A DNA stretch of 16,486 nt, from NCBI GenBank assembly GCA_945787425.1, contig CALZHO010000005.1, forward strand, positions 1-16,486. Reading direction: 5' to 3'. Numbering within the stretch: the first letter of the stretch is position 1; each line of letters starts with the position of its first letter. The DNA is from an uncultured Bacteroidales bacterium (lineage in GTDB: Bacteria; Bacteroidota; Bacteroidia; Bacteroidales; Paludibacteraceae). A program made the translations under genes and the position numbers. Below are positions 8,442-15,472 of the stretch, one piece after another. The notes below the pieces were generated by a model. It had not been told where the DNA came from, made no database searches, and was given only the letters and a program-made list of their open reading frames with translations.

Positions 8442-10872
8442 CAACGGCGTTACCCATACTAATACGGAAACGAAGACCCCACCAAGGGGCATAAGGATTG
8501 CGTATATCGGTCAAGCGGAAGACTGCATGCACTTCACCAATGCGCAGAATATTACCAATACCTACACCTATCTCCACATGCGGAGTGGTAGGTGCTGACA
8601 ATATCTTATAGGAAGAGGGTGCATCTGTGGGCAAGGTAGGAATAGGTAATACCGACATATGTTTCTCATGCATAAAGCCATACGCCACCTTCAATGTCAC
8701 CAATTCGCGCAGGCGCAGATAGCGTAATCCTGGGATTAGATTAAACAACACACCCTTGCCGTCCCAATTGGCATGCAATGATATGAATCGGTCGGCAGCA
8801 TATTGGTAGGTGTTGATCAGTGCAAAACGATAGAGGTCCATGGTGTAGGATGGGTTGGCTGCGAAAATATGCAGCAGTGGATACGGCACTTTGCCGAAAA
8901 TCATACCCGCCTGCACCAGGTAATTTAAATTGCCTCCCATACCCAGATTGACGTCATGGCGAACCATCACTTGCAGATTACCATACATACGGTATGAAGG
9001 CATGTCCATTGTCTGGTAACTGCCCAACTCCGCTCCGACAAAAATTACAGGCAAATGGTTGTATATATGTCGGCGATGGAAATAGTAATCTACCTTGCGC
9101 TCATCAAAACTGATACGAGCTGTAGCACCAATAGTATTGTATCTGAAGGTTGGTTGCGTAGTATAGTTGAGAGAGGGAACACCATATCCCATGCGCCCCA
9201 TCTTGGCATAGGATTGCGTCTCTAAATATTTGTTCCATTCGTTAGAAAAAAGGACCCTGGTCTCTTGACGGCGCACCATGGTGTTGTAGTAGTATTTCGT
9301 ATTGAAATGCAAACTGCGAAAAATCTCCGACATGAGATGCAAACGCGGGTTGAAGACACTGTTCTCGCGAATGTTCTCCTGAAAATCATCCATATCCGAA
9401 TAAATATAATGATCACCATAGCGCAACTGAATAGTGTGATGGCGCTCAGTAGGTAACTGGATATTGATTTCTCCCATACCCTTCCAAGCCCTATCTTTGG
9501 TTCCAAAAGCAAGGTAGCCACCCAACGATACATTTTTCCACAACTTCTCGGTGGTGCGAATAGGAAAAGCAAGGCGCACACCTTCTACACTATTGATACG
9601 TATTATTTCATCCACTTTACCCACCTCTACGGCTGTACGGGTGGGGATATAGCCCGTTTGGGTCACGTATGCGAAGAACTTAGCAGTCTTGAAAAGGGGT
9701 GTCTCGCTAAGACTATCCATGGCTTGGGCGATGGATGTCTGTTGTGGGGTGTTGGTAATGGGGTGTTGGGTATCGGGTGTTGGATATTGGGTATTGGATA
9801 TTGGAAATTGGAAATTGGATATTGGGTTTTGGGTGTTGCGGGTGACAAGCAGGGTGGGGAAGATATGGGTGGTGTCGGTCTTGATGGCAAAGTCCAGCAA
9901 TAGTGATAGGTCTTCTGTCACCAACTGATTATCTTGGGTGAAGGATTGATGAATGGTGAGTTGTTGCAGGTAGTTGATGCTGGTTTGTGCAGGCACCGAT
10001 GCCTGTATGCTACGCAGCGCATACGTGGCAGAGTCAATAGCCATCTCACCGTTAAAAGTGGCATAGAATGGATTTTTTGTGCGAAAATGCACAATATAGT
10101 GCTTTTCAGCCCCTACTTGCACGCTGTCTGATAGAAAATAATTATAGTATGTGTTACCCGATGATGCCAGCGGGCTTAGCAAGGAAACAGATAGCAGATT
10201 GATGTGGTTGTCATAGAAATCGCAAGTCGATTGTAGTTCATTGAGCAAAACATGATAGTCGGTGAGCGTGAAGAGGGTAGCTTGTTCTTCTACCTCTGTA
10301 GCCATCTGTTTGCGCCAATAGAGGGGTACGAGGAAAGTGGAGTCTTCGGCTTGTAGCATGCCTGATTGTAGGCTCTTCCATAAGTTGCGTTTCAGGTGCT
10401 TGGACTGTATGTCCGAGACGAATAGCGCCATTTGTGCATTGACCTTTTGCATATCCACTGCGCGGTGGTTAGTCTGACGCTGTTTGCGCACTTCCTCCAT
10501 CAATGGCAACGCTGGGTTAGCACCAGGATAGGCAAAAACGTCTCCGAGGGTACCCACTTTCTCTTTGAGTGCGATCTGCACACCCACTTGCTGTCCAGCT
10601 TCGATAGGGAAACGCTCTGTCTGGTAGCCCACGGCTGAAACGACCATTGTTCGTTTCTTGTCCAAATGTCCACGCAGCAAGAACATACCCTCTGGATTAG
10701 TCATCGTGCCGATAGGTGTACCCTGAAAATAGATGTTGACATTCGCTAATGGTTCGCCCGTATAAGCATCGTACACATCGCCAATGACAATGGTCTCTTG
10801 TTTCTTGTCCATAGCCCATAGTCCATAGCCCATAGCCCATAGCCCAAAAATTATGAATAACAGTCGTTTCAT
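8395..10872 (-). CDS. DUF5686-type outer-membrane protein with carboxypeptidase-like regulatory domain
   Basis: This 825-residue protein has a signal peptide (MKRLLFIIFGLWAM..., cleavage near residue 21). A carboxypeptidase-regulatory-like beta-sandwich follows (about 30-105: GDVYDAYTGEPLANVNIYFQ...GTMTNPEGMFLL...VVSAVGYQTE). The long rest, rich in alternating aromatic and polar residues, is typical of the DUF5686 outer-membrane beta-barrel family of Bacteroidota, whose function is unsettled. Barrel-like signs include NPRLHLMSEIFRSLHFNTKYYY and the late WWGLRFRIS strand. Length fits the family. Two features are odd. Residues 10-22 and about 345-377 are translated from 7-bp tandem repeats. Also, about 19 residues follow the last strand, reading antisense through the end of the AraC gene. 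The ATG overlaps the xerD stop (ATGA), so this is the last gene of the rbfA-lolC/E-lipoprotein-xerD run. No terminator is visible after it. Confidence 0.8.
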   Translation of the reverse strand: MKRLLFIIFGLWAMGYGLWAMDKKQETIVIGDVYDAYTGEPLANVNIYFQGTPIGTMTNPEGMFLLRGHLDKKRTMVVSAVGYQTERFPIEAGQQVGVQIALKEKVGTLGDVFAYPGANPALPLMEEVRKQRQTNHRAVDMQKVNAQMALFVSDIQSKHLKRNLWKSLQSGMLQAEDSTFLVPLYWRKQMATEVEEQATLFTLTDYHVLLNELQSTCDFYDNHINLLSVSLLSPLASSGNTYYNYFLSDSVQVGAEKHYIVHFRTKNPFYATFNGEMAIDSATYALRSIQASVPAQTSINYLQQLTIHQSFTQDNQLVTEDLSLLLDFAIKTDTTHIFPTLLVTRNTQNPISNFQFPISNTQYPTPDTQHPITNTPQQTSIAQAMDSLSETPLFKTAKFFAYVTQTGYIPTRTAVEVGKVDEIIRINSVEGVRLAFPIRTTEKLWKNVSLGGYLAFGTKDRAWKGMGEINIQLPTERHHTIQLRYGDHYIYSDMDDFQENIRENSVFNPRLHLMSEIFRSLHFNTKYYYNTMVRRQETRVLFSNEWNKYLETQSYAKMGRMGYGVPSLNYTTQPTFRYNTIGATARISFDERKVDYYFHRRHIYNHLPVIFVGAELGSYQTMDMPSYRMYGNLQVMVRHDVNLGMGGNLNYLVQAGMIFGKVPYPLLHIFAANPSYTMDLYRFALINTYQYAADRFISLHANWDGKGVLFNLIPGLRYLRLRELVTLKVAYGFMHEKHMSVLPIPTLPTDAPSSYKILSAPTTPHVEIGVGIGNILRIGEVHAVFRLTDIRNPYAPWWGLRFRISMGNAVATPSCTHVASCLRDS
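9742..9839. repeat. Heptanucleotide repeat island, 14 units, inside the DUF5686 gene
   Basis: On the + strand the GG dinucleotide recurs every 7 nt without slippage over 98 nt. Typical units are GTATTGG, ATATTGG, AAATTGG and GTGTTGG. On the coding (-) strand the unit is CCAATAY and three units make seven codons. The protein therefore shows a 7-residue pattern (QNPISNF, QFPISNT, QYPTPDT, QHPITNT) at about residues 345-377. Exact period plus unit variation indicates an old or editing-prone array kept in phase. Confidence 0.95.
10809..10850. repeat. Heptanucleotide repeat island in the signal-peptide region
   Basis: Five consecutive + strand units run from 10809 to 10843: four of CCATAGC and one (the second) of CCATAGT. 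A decayed unit CCAAAAA follows at 10844-10850. On the coding strand this is GCTATGG repeated and is translated as GLWAMGYGLWAMD (residues 10-22), the hydrophobic core of the signal peptide of the DUF5686-type protein. Confidence 0.95.
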
Positions 10873-11750
10873 TGATTTTCTGGGTGGTATTTTAAGACTG
10901 CTTCGCGCAGGTCTTGTATATTGACATGGGTGTAAATCTCGGTTGTGACGATAGACTCGTGTCCAAGCAATTGTTGTATGATACGCAGGTCCGCGCCGTT
11001 TTGCAATAGGTGTGTGGCAAAGGAGTGTCGCAGCGTGTGGGGTGAGATTGTCTTGCGAATACCCGCCGCTTCAGCCAGTCGCTTGACGATGGTGAAGATC
11101 ATGGCGCGGGTGAGTTGTCTGCCATAGTGGTTGAGAAAAGCAATGTCGCTGGCTTCGGGCTTGATGTCCAATTGGCTACGGTCATGGAGCCAATAGCCGA
11201 ACTGCTCATCAGCCACAGGTGAGATGGGTACTAATCGCTGTTTGCTGCCCTTGCCCAGTATACGCATGTATCCCTCTTTGCGGTAGATATTGCTCAACCG
11301 AAGTTCGGTGAGTTCGCTCACGCGCAACCCGCTACCATATAGCATTTCGATAATAGCACGATTGCGGTGTCCTTCGGGTTTGGACATATCAATCTGCGCA
11401 ATCATAGCATCAATCTCCTCCAGACTCAATACCTCAGGCAGGTGCTTTTCTACGCGTGGCATCTCGAGTAGTTCGGATGGGTCTTGCTCAATATAATGAT
11501 GATAAAGCAGAAAGCGATAGAAAGAGTGGATGCTGGATAGCATTCGCGCTTGTGTCTTGGCACTTTTGATTTGTTTGAACGTCTCAAAAACGAATGCCTG
11601 TAGGTCATCGAACGTAGCGTGTACAACATCTATATGGTGTTCCTCCATATAGGTCTGGAGGCGTTTGAAATCCAGTTCATATGCGAGAACGGAGTTATTG
11701 CTCAAACCGCGTTCCAATTTCAGATAGGTATGGTACTCGCGTTCAATCAT
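10869..11750 (-). CDS. xerD: Tyrosine recombinase XerD
   Basis: This is a site-specific tyrosine recombinase of 293 residues, the length expected for XerC/XerD, which resolve chromosome dimers at dif with FtsK. The N-terminal SAM-like core-binding domain covers about 1-85 (LERGLSNNSVLAYELDFKRL). The catalytic domain holds all expected residues: R143 (GLRVSEL), K167 (LGKGSKQR), H238 and R241 (HTLRHSFATHLLQNG), H264 (LLGHESI) and the nucleophile Y273 (TEIYTHV). It is complete and apparently active. The start ATG overlaps the stop of the upstream lipoprotein (ATGA), and its own stop overlaps the start of the DUF5686-type gene. The context is a housekeeping operon rather than an integron or phage, which supports a Xer role. 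XerC cannot be fully excluded without a phylogeny. Confidence 0.88.
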   Translation of the reverse strand: MIEREYHTYLKLERGLSNNSVLAYELDFKRLQTYMEEHHIDVVHATFDDLQAFVFETFKQIKSAKTQARMLSSIHSFYRFLLYHHYIEQDPSELLEMPRVEKHLPEVLSLEEIDAMIAQIDMSKPEGHRNRAIIEMLYGSGLRVSELTELRLSNIYRKEGYMRILGKGSKQRLVPISPVADEQFGYWLHDRSQLDIKPEASDIAFLNHYGRQLTRAMIFTIVKRLAEAAGIRKTISPHTLRHSFATHLLQNGADLRIIQQLLGHESIVTTEIYTHVNIQDLREAVLKYHPENQ

Positions 11751-12277
11751 CTGCTATATGGTCCTTGATAGATAGCGTGATAGTGTGTGGAGTCGGCAGT
11801 GTAGAGCGATATATCCATGCGTATATCACTACCCAGCGAGGTTATCTCAAACGATCCCGCGGTAAAACCGATGATACGTTGTATTTGATTATCACGAATA
11901 TCAATCATATAACACCCCGTGAGATGGTCTTTGTCAAAATAGATATACGGCAAAAAGGTGTATGCCGCTGCGGTGGTGTCCAATTGATAGATACCCTCTT
12001 GCAATACTGTGTCGGTCATAGGCAGAAAAACATCGGAAAAAAACAGATTCAATCCTGTGCCTACGATGCGAGTGGAATCAAAAACCAATCCATCGCTCAG
12101 CAGGTCAATGGAAAACACTTGTTTGTCCAACAACGGAAAATACTGTTTGTGCCATTGGATGTCAGCGATAAGGTATATGCTGTCGTATTGGGATACGTGG
12201 TTGGTTGTAGGGCGGTAGTACGGATGGCAACTCGCCATGATGACCAAGAGGGGTAGTATGTATTTGAAAACACGCAT
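11747..12277 (-). CDS. Small lipoprotein of unknown function
   Basis: This 176-residue protein has a lipoprotein signal peptide: MRVFKYILPLLVIMASC, with the lipobox cysteine at residue 17. It should be lipidated and, in a Gram-negative cell, probably sent to the outer membrane. The mature part is rich in predicted beta structure (YDSIYLIADIQWHKQYF, GFTAGSFEITSL, DIRMDISLYTADSTHYHAIYQGPYSR) with no enzyme motif that I recognise. The final strand-rich segment resembles the ends of many small Bacteroidales lipoproteins, but this is only an impression. It lies 12 nt after the LolC/E-like permease gene and overlaps xerD by 4 nt, so it is translated from the same message. Sitting next to a lipoprotein-release permease hints at an envelope role. 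Confidence 0.75.
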   Translation of the reverse strand: MRVFKYILPLLVIMASCHPYYRPTTNHVSQYDSIYLIADIQWHKQYFPLLDKQVFSIDLLSDGLVFDSTRIVGTGLNLFFSDVFLPMTDTVLQEGIYQLDTTAAAYTFLPYIYFDKDHLTGCYMIDIRDNQIQRIIGFTAGSFEITSLGSDIRMDISLYTADSTHYHAIYQGPYSR

Positions 12278-12289
12278 TGGTTATTGATT

Positions 12290-13510
12290 TTAGTGTATGG
12301 AGTCTTTGATTCTTCTTGCGGGTATCCATGCTGCTATGAAACCCAACGAGAGTACTACTATGGTTACGATGAGTAAGTCTGTTGCTTGTACCGCCACGGG
12401 GTAGGCAGATACCACATATTCGGCGCCGTTACCCAATTTCAATAAGCCAAAATGCTCTTGTAATAGGCAAATGATGAGTCCCACAACCAATCCACAGATA
12501 GCACCTAAAGTGGAGATCATCCAACCCTCAAAGAGGAAAACGCGACGGATGGTTTGTTGGTTAGCACCCAGGTGACTAAGGGTCTGTATGTCGGACTGTT
12601 TGTCGATGATGAGCATGGACAGCGAACCGATGATATTGAATGAGGCGATGAGCAGGATAAAGACCAGCAATAAGGTGGTTAGCAACTTCTCCACCCGCAG
12701 TATGCGGAAGAAGTCGGCTTGCTGCTCATAGCGATTGAGCACGTTGTAGTCTTTGCCCAAAAGCGATTGTATGTCTCTTTCTGCTTGTCGTGCAGACGCG
12801 TTAGGCGATAGCTGGATGAGTAGTGCTGTCACTTCCTTTTCCCCGTATTCGAGCAATCGACGCGTGAGCGGAATATCGACGAGCATCATCTCGTCATCGT
12901 ATTGCGCTTGTTGTACGGCGAAGGTGCCAGCGATGAAGCATATCTCTTCATTGAACGCTTGGTCTGGTCGTAGCATGTTCACTCGGGCAGTGCGCTTTGG
13001 GGCGTACAATTGTAGTGGGTGGATGAAGTGTGCGCCAACGCCTATCTGCCATGCTAATCCTCTGCCGAGTACGGCGCGGTCAAAAGCACCATCATGCACC
13101 TCATATTCTCCATCGGTGATAATATCTTGGATGTGTGTGAGTGTTGGAAAAATGGAGTCCACGCCACACAGCCGAACAGGCATCTGACGGTCTTCGAATT
13201 GCAACAGTGCTGTTTCTTCGATTGTCTGACTGACCAATGCTACAGCGGGTAATTGTCGCAAGGCATCGAACTGCTCGCCTTCATCGTGAAACGATTTTCC
13301 GCTGACGGCTTCGATACGAATATCGGGGTCAAACTGCGAGAATAGTTGCTCTACCATCACGCCAAAACCGTTCATGACACTCAATACACATATCATGGCG
13401 GCTGTGACTACACCAATAGCAGCAGCACTGATGCCGCTGATGATGTGAATGGCGTTGTACTGCTTTTTAGCGAATAGGTAGCGCCATGCTATTTTGAGTT
13501 CGGTTTTCAC
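12290..13510 (-). CDS. LolC/LolE-like (FtsX-family) ABC transporter permease
   Basis: This 406-residue inner-membrane permease is of the MacB/FtsX/LolCE type. It has the expected four membrane segments: about residues 22-47, then a large periplasmic domain (about 48-273), then about 277-300, 330-350 and 380-398. Family signs are the N-terminal IAWRYLFAKKQYNAIHIISGIS, the SFNIIGSLSMLIIDKQSDIQTLSHLGA coupling region after TM2, and AWIPARRIKDS at the end. With a LolD ATPase, relatives release lipoproteins from the inner membrane. No ATPase gene is in the window, so the partner must lie elsewhere. The start is GTG at 13508-13510, overlapping the rbfA stop (GTGA), which indicates coupled translation. 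The start fits because the amphipathic N-terminal segment typical of the family begins directly there. Confidence 0.85.
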   Translation of the reverse strand: MKTELKIAWRYLFAKKQYNAIHIISGISAAAIGVVTAAMICVLSVMNGFGVMVEQLFSQFDPDIRIEAVSGKSFHDEGEQFDALRQLPAVALVSQTIEETALLQFEDRQMPVRLCGVDSIFPTLTHIQDIITDGEYEVHDGAFDRAVLGRGLAWQIGVGAHFIHPLQLYAPKRTARVNMLRPDQAFNEEICFIAGTFAVQQAQYDDEMMLVDIPLTRRLLEYGEKEVTALLIQLSPNASARQAERDIQSLLGKDYNVLNRYEQQADFFRILRVEKLLTTLLLVFILLIASFNIIGSLSMLIIDKQSDIQTLSHLGANQQTIRRVFLFEGWMISTLGAICGLVVGLIICLLQEHFGLLKLGNGAEYVVSAYPVAVQATDLLIVTIVVLSLGFIAAWIPARRIKDSIH

Positions 13511-13842
13511 TGCTTCAGCAGTTCGTCAATGCGTGCCATCTTGTCAATGGTCTCATCAAGGTGGAAATGTAGTTCGGGTATGATGCGTAGTTGGTGGCGT
13601 TGCAAATGTCCCATCTCGCCACGAATCTTAGCAGTGTCTTCTTGCACTTGCTCAATGACGCTTGCCACTTTGTCCTGTGGGAAGATACTGAGATATACAT
13701 GCGCAATACTCAGGTCGGGTGATATGCGCACTTCGCTCACAGAGATGAGTGTGCCGCGCATCGCGCGCGCGTATTTCAAAAATATATCGCTCAGATCCTT
13801 TTGGATAAGTCGCTCGATTTTTTGTTGTCGGGTTGATTCCAT
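13507..13842 (-). CDS. rbfA: Ribosome-binding factor A
   Basis: This 111-residue KH-fold protein binds the 30S subunit and helps mature the 16S rRNA 5' end. Family signs are RQQKIERLIQKDLSDIF at the N terminus, ISVSEVRISPDLSIAHVYLS in the KH core, and RGEMGHLQRHQLRIIPELHFHLDETI with the final helix IDKMARIDELL. I place the start at 13842 (MESTRQQ). The open frame continues to an ATG at 13899, but that would add 19 residues (MDAGSRQPATRHQP...) encoded by a 7-bp repeat island and foreign to the family. It is the first gene of a coupled run with the permease, lipoprotein, xerD and DUF5686-type genes. No Bacteroidota promoter was found just upstream, so transcription may come from the rpmH promoter. 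Confidence 0.92.
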   Translation of the reverse strand: MESTRQQKIERLIQKDLSDIFLKYARAMRGTLISVSEVRISPDLSIAHVYLSIFPQDKVASVIEQVQEDTAKIRGEMGHLQRHQLRIIPELHFHLDETIDKMARIDELLKQ

Positions 13843-13862
13843 AATTTTCGTTTTTGTTGGTT

Positions 13863-13897
13863 GGTGTCTGGTCGCTGGTTGCCGGCTTCCGGCATCC
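13863..13897. repeat. Degenerate heptanucleotide repeat in the rbfA leader
   Basis: GG recurs every 7 nt on the + strand at 13863, 13870, 13877, 13884 and 13891. The units are GGTGTCT, GGTCGCT, GGTTGCC, GGCTTCC and GGCATCC (pattern GGYNNCY). It lies 21 nt upstream of the chosen rbfA start and is free of stops in the rbfA frame, which explains the spurious N-terminal extension. Confidence 0.8.
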
Positions 13898-13924
13898 ATT
13901 CTCTAAACAGATCTATACGCAATA

Positions 13925-13997
13925 AGGGAAAAGAGTAGTTCTTTTCCCTATGCTGATGCCTTAGGAAAAGCCCTAAGGTTGTCTAATCGCTGATTAG
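13925..13997 (-). other. Cluster of three inverted repeats between rpmH and rbfA
   Basis: In - strand order after rpmH these are: CTAATC/GATTAG (13992-13997 with 13983-13988, overlapping the rpmH stop); CCTTAGG/CCTAAGG (13972-13978 with 13959-13965, 6-nt loop); and AGGGAAAAGA/TCTTTTCCCT (13940-13949 with 13925-13934, 10 bp perfect, 5-nt loop). Only a weak T-rich stretch follows the last hairpin, so it may be a leaky terminator, a processing site or an mRNA stabiliser that sets rbfA-operon output relative to rpmH. Confidence 0.6.
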
Positions 13998-14152
13998 CGT
14001 TTGTGGCGACCTTCGTCAGCTACAGTCAATTTCTTACGACCGTGTGCGCGGCGAGCTGCCAATACGCGACGACCATTTGCAGTTGCCATACGAGCGCGGA
14101 AACCATGTTTGTTGCGACGACGGCGTTGGCTAGGTTGGAATGTACGTTTCAT
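13994..14152 (-). CDS. rpmH: 50S ribosomal protein L34
   Basis: L34 is a small basic protein of the large ribosomal subunit. It has 52 residues, beginning [18 protein letters not shown] and continuing [25 protein letters not shown], which covers the whole family signature. The frame is open further upstream to 14248, but that stretch overlaps the promoter, so the ATG at 14150-14152 is taken. A promoter lies 65 nt upstream. In many bacteria rpmH sits next to dnaA or rnpA; here it is followed by rbfA instead, with three hairpins in between. Confidence 0.97.
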   Translation of the reverse strand: MKRTFQPSQRRRRNKHGFRARMATANGRRVLAARRAHGRKKLTVADEGRHKR

Positions 14153-14217
14153 TGTTCTATGTGATTTTATGCCCCATCTCGTGGGCTTGGTTAATAAAAT
14201 TCGTGCAAAAAAGCGTG

Positions 14218-14249
14218 CAAAGGTACTGCTTTTTTTTGAACTGACCAAA
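14218..14249 (-). promoter_or_regulatory. Bacteroidota-type promoter of rpmH
   Basis: On the - strand, TTTG (14249-14246) and TACCTTTG (14225-14218) are separated by 20 nt, a full match to TTTG-N20-TAnnTTTG. The start codon at 14152 follows 65 nt after the -7 element. The element begins only about 57 nt past the stop of the upstream hydrolase gene. Confidence 0.85.
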
Positions 14250-14305
14250 TTTTTTTAGGAAAAAAGCATTTTTTTATGAAAAACATACATTCTTTTTGTG
14301 TGCAA

Positions 14306-15385
14306 TCAGCGTATTTTTATCTCCTCAATGGGCTGTCTTTTGTCTGTGTCCAGAGCAGCGAATTGAAATTTGACGCGTTTGAAGTCAATGTCTCTGAGGT
14401 CTATGCAGCGAATCGAACTATCATACATGGTGCGGTAAAAGAGGCGTTGGTTGTGTAGGTCGCTGACGATCGTTACTTGTGTCGCGCTGGGCATGCTGGG
14501 CACTTGACGCGGGTCAGCAAACTGTATGCCGACAGGAATGTCGAAGTTGTTGAGCAAATGAAACGCCTGCATTGCAGTGGCGTCCTCATCTCCCAAGCGT
14601 GGGGCGGTGCTTTGGAAAAACGCTGCGCGGATGAAGCGGGAAGGCGGAGTCATGTCGCCAGGCAAGCCATGTAGCCCGCTACCTCCGCCAAAGGCGTTGA
14701 GGTTGAGAATGCCCACTTGGCGGTGGTTGACAGACCCTGCAGAGAGATTGACGTAGTTGTTGAGGTTGGTCAGGTGCCATGTGAATTCTGGGGAGTTGGT
14801 CAGAACGCCGAGAGGGTTTTCGTAGAAACGAACTTGCTGATCGATAATCTCTAAGACTACTTGTCTGCCGTTAGGTTCGGTTATGCGCCAGTGTACGGTG
14901 CTGGCGCGTGGGTCGGTGCCTATCACGCGGATGCTATTCATGTTCGTTTGCACTTCGTTGATGGTGGCAAAATTGCTGAGAATCCATGCCACAAGCTGCA
15001 TATCGCTGACTGATTGATCTTTGTAGGCGGAGTCGTAGGGTTGGTACTCGCCGTATTGTGGGAAGTAAAACAACCCCGCACCCAATCCAGCTTCGTTGAT
15101 GCCTTCCATGATGAACTCTGTTTCTTCTATGGCAATGCCCACGTAGCCATATTTGGCTGTGAAGCGTTTACCATTCATACTGCCATCAGGTAGAATGGAG
15201 TGTTGCTCCTGTCCGCGTGGCACGACCACATACATGGTGTGCAGCGGTGAGGCTGCCCATTCGATGGTGCGTGCGGTTACGGGTTGGTCGTTCACGGTGT
15301 GAAGGGTGATGCCTGTGCACGCGAACACGCGCTGGGCAAGAAATGCGCCTGTCAATAAGTAGGCAAGAATAAAAAATCGTTTCAT
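14306..15385 (-). CDS. Secreted choloylglycine hydrolase / penicillin V acylase-like amidase
   Basis: This N-terminal-nucleophile hydrolase of linear amides has 359 residues from the ATG at 15385. The signal peptide MKRFFILAYLLTGAFLAQRVFA ends right before Cys23, so cleavage by signal peptidase would expose the catalytic cysteine (CTGIT). Other family residues are R39 and E42 (ARTIEW; many bile-salt hydrolases have Asp where E42 stands), N97 (MEGINEAGL), N197 (LTNSPEF) and R250 (PPSRFIR). It should act in the periplasm or outside the cell. The substrate could be conjugated bile salts, penicillin V or N-acyl homoserine lactones; sequence alone does not decide. A longer frame beginning with TTG at 15406 would place seven residues before the signal peptide and is less likely. 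It is divergent from ddl. No good TTTG-N20-TAnnTTTG promoter was found, but a perfect 19-bp palindrome sits 18 nt upstream. Confidence 0.87.
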   Translation of the reverse strand: MKRFFILAYLLTGAFLAQRVFACTGITLHTVNDQPVTARTIEWAASPLHTMYVVVPRGQEQHSILPDGSMNGKRFTAKYGYVGIAIEETEFIMEGINEAGLGAGLFYFPQYGEYQPYDSAYKDQSVSDMQLVAWILSNFATINEVQTNMNSIRVIGTDPRASTVHWRITEPNGRQVVLEIIDQQVRFYENPLGVLTNSPEFTWHLTNLNNYVNLSAGSVNHRQVGILNLNAFGGGSGLHGLPGDMTPPSRFIRAAFFQSTAPRLGDEDATAMQAFHLLNNFDIPVGIQFADPRQVPSMPSATQVTIVSDLHNQRLFYRTMYDSSIRCIDLRDIDFKRVKFQFAALDTDKRQPIEEIKIR

Positions 15386-15402
15386 AGTTGTGAGGTTTTT
15401 GG

Positions 15403-15421
15403 GCAAATCAACATGATTTGC
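15403..15421. promoter_or_regulatory. 19-bp palindrome, candidate operator
   Basis: GCAAATCA (15403-15410) and TGATTTGC (15414-15421) are perfect inverted copies with a 3-nt spacer. The site lies 18 nt upstream of the hydrolase start, where it could be a repressor site or an mRNA hairpin. No regulator is named. Confidence 0.5.
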
Positions 15422-15472
15422 GTAAGTCTTACTGCAAAAGATGTGCCAAAAATACGATAAAAAAGCGTTTTA

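Noticed and set aside
9742..9839. CRISPR array or phage repeat
   Set aside because: Units are 7 bp with no spacers, and the region is in frame within a protein gene.
10869..11750. XerD as an integrase of a mobile element
   Set aside because: It is embedded in a housekeeping operon with 4-nt overlaps, with no attachment repeats or phage genes nearby.
13843..13899. Upstream ATG at 13899 as the rbfA start
   Set aside because: The extra 19 residues come from a heptamer repeat and do not fit RbfA; the ATG at 13842 gives the normal length.
14153..14248. Longer frame upstream of rpmH
   Set aside because: It would overlap the rpmH promoter boxes, and L34 begins at MKRTFQP.
15386..15406. TTG start for the hydrolase at 15406
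   Set aside because: It would add seven residues ahead of a good ATG-initiated signal peptide and would run into the palindrome.
15447..15454. TATTTTTG on the - strand as -7 box for the hydrolase gene
   Set aside because: The only CAAA (- strand TTTG) box nearby is 30 nt away instead of about 20, so the pair does not form a standard promoter.
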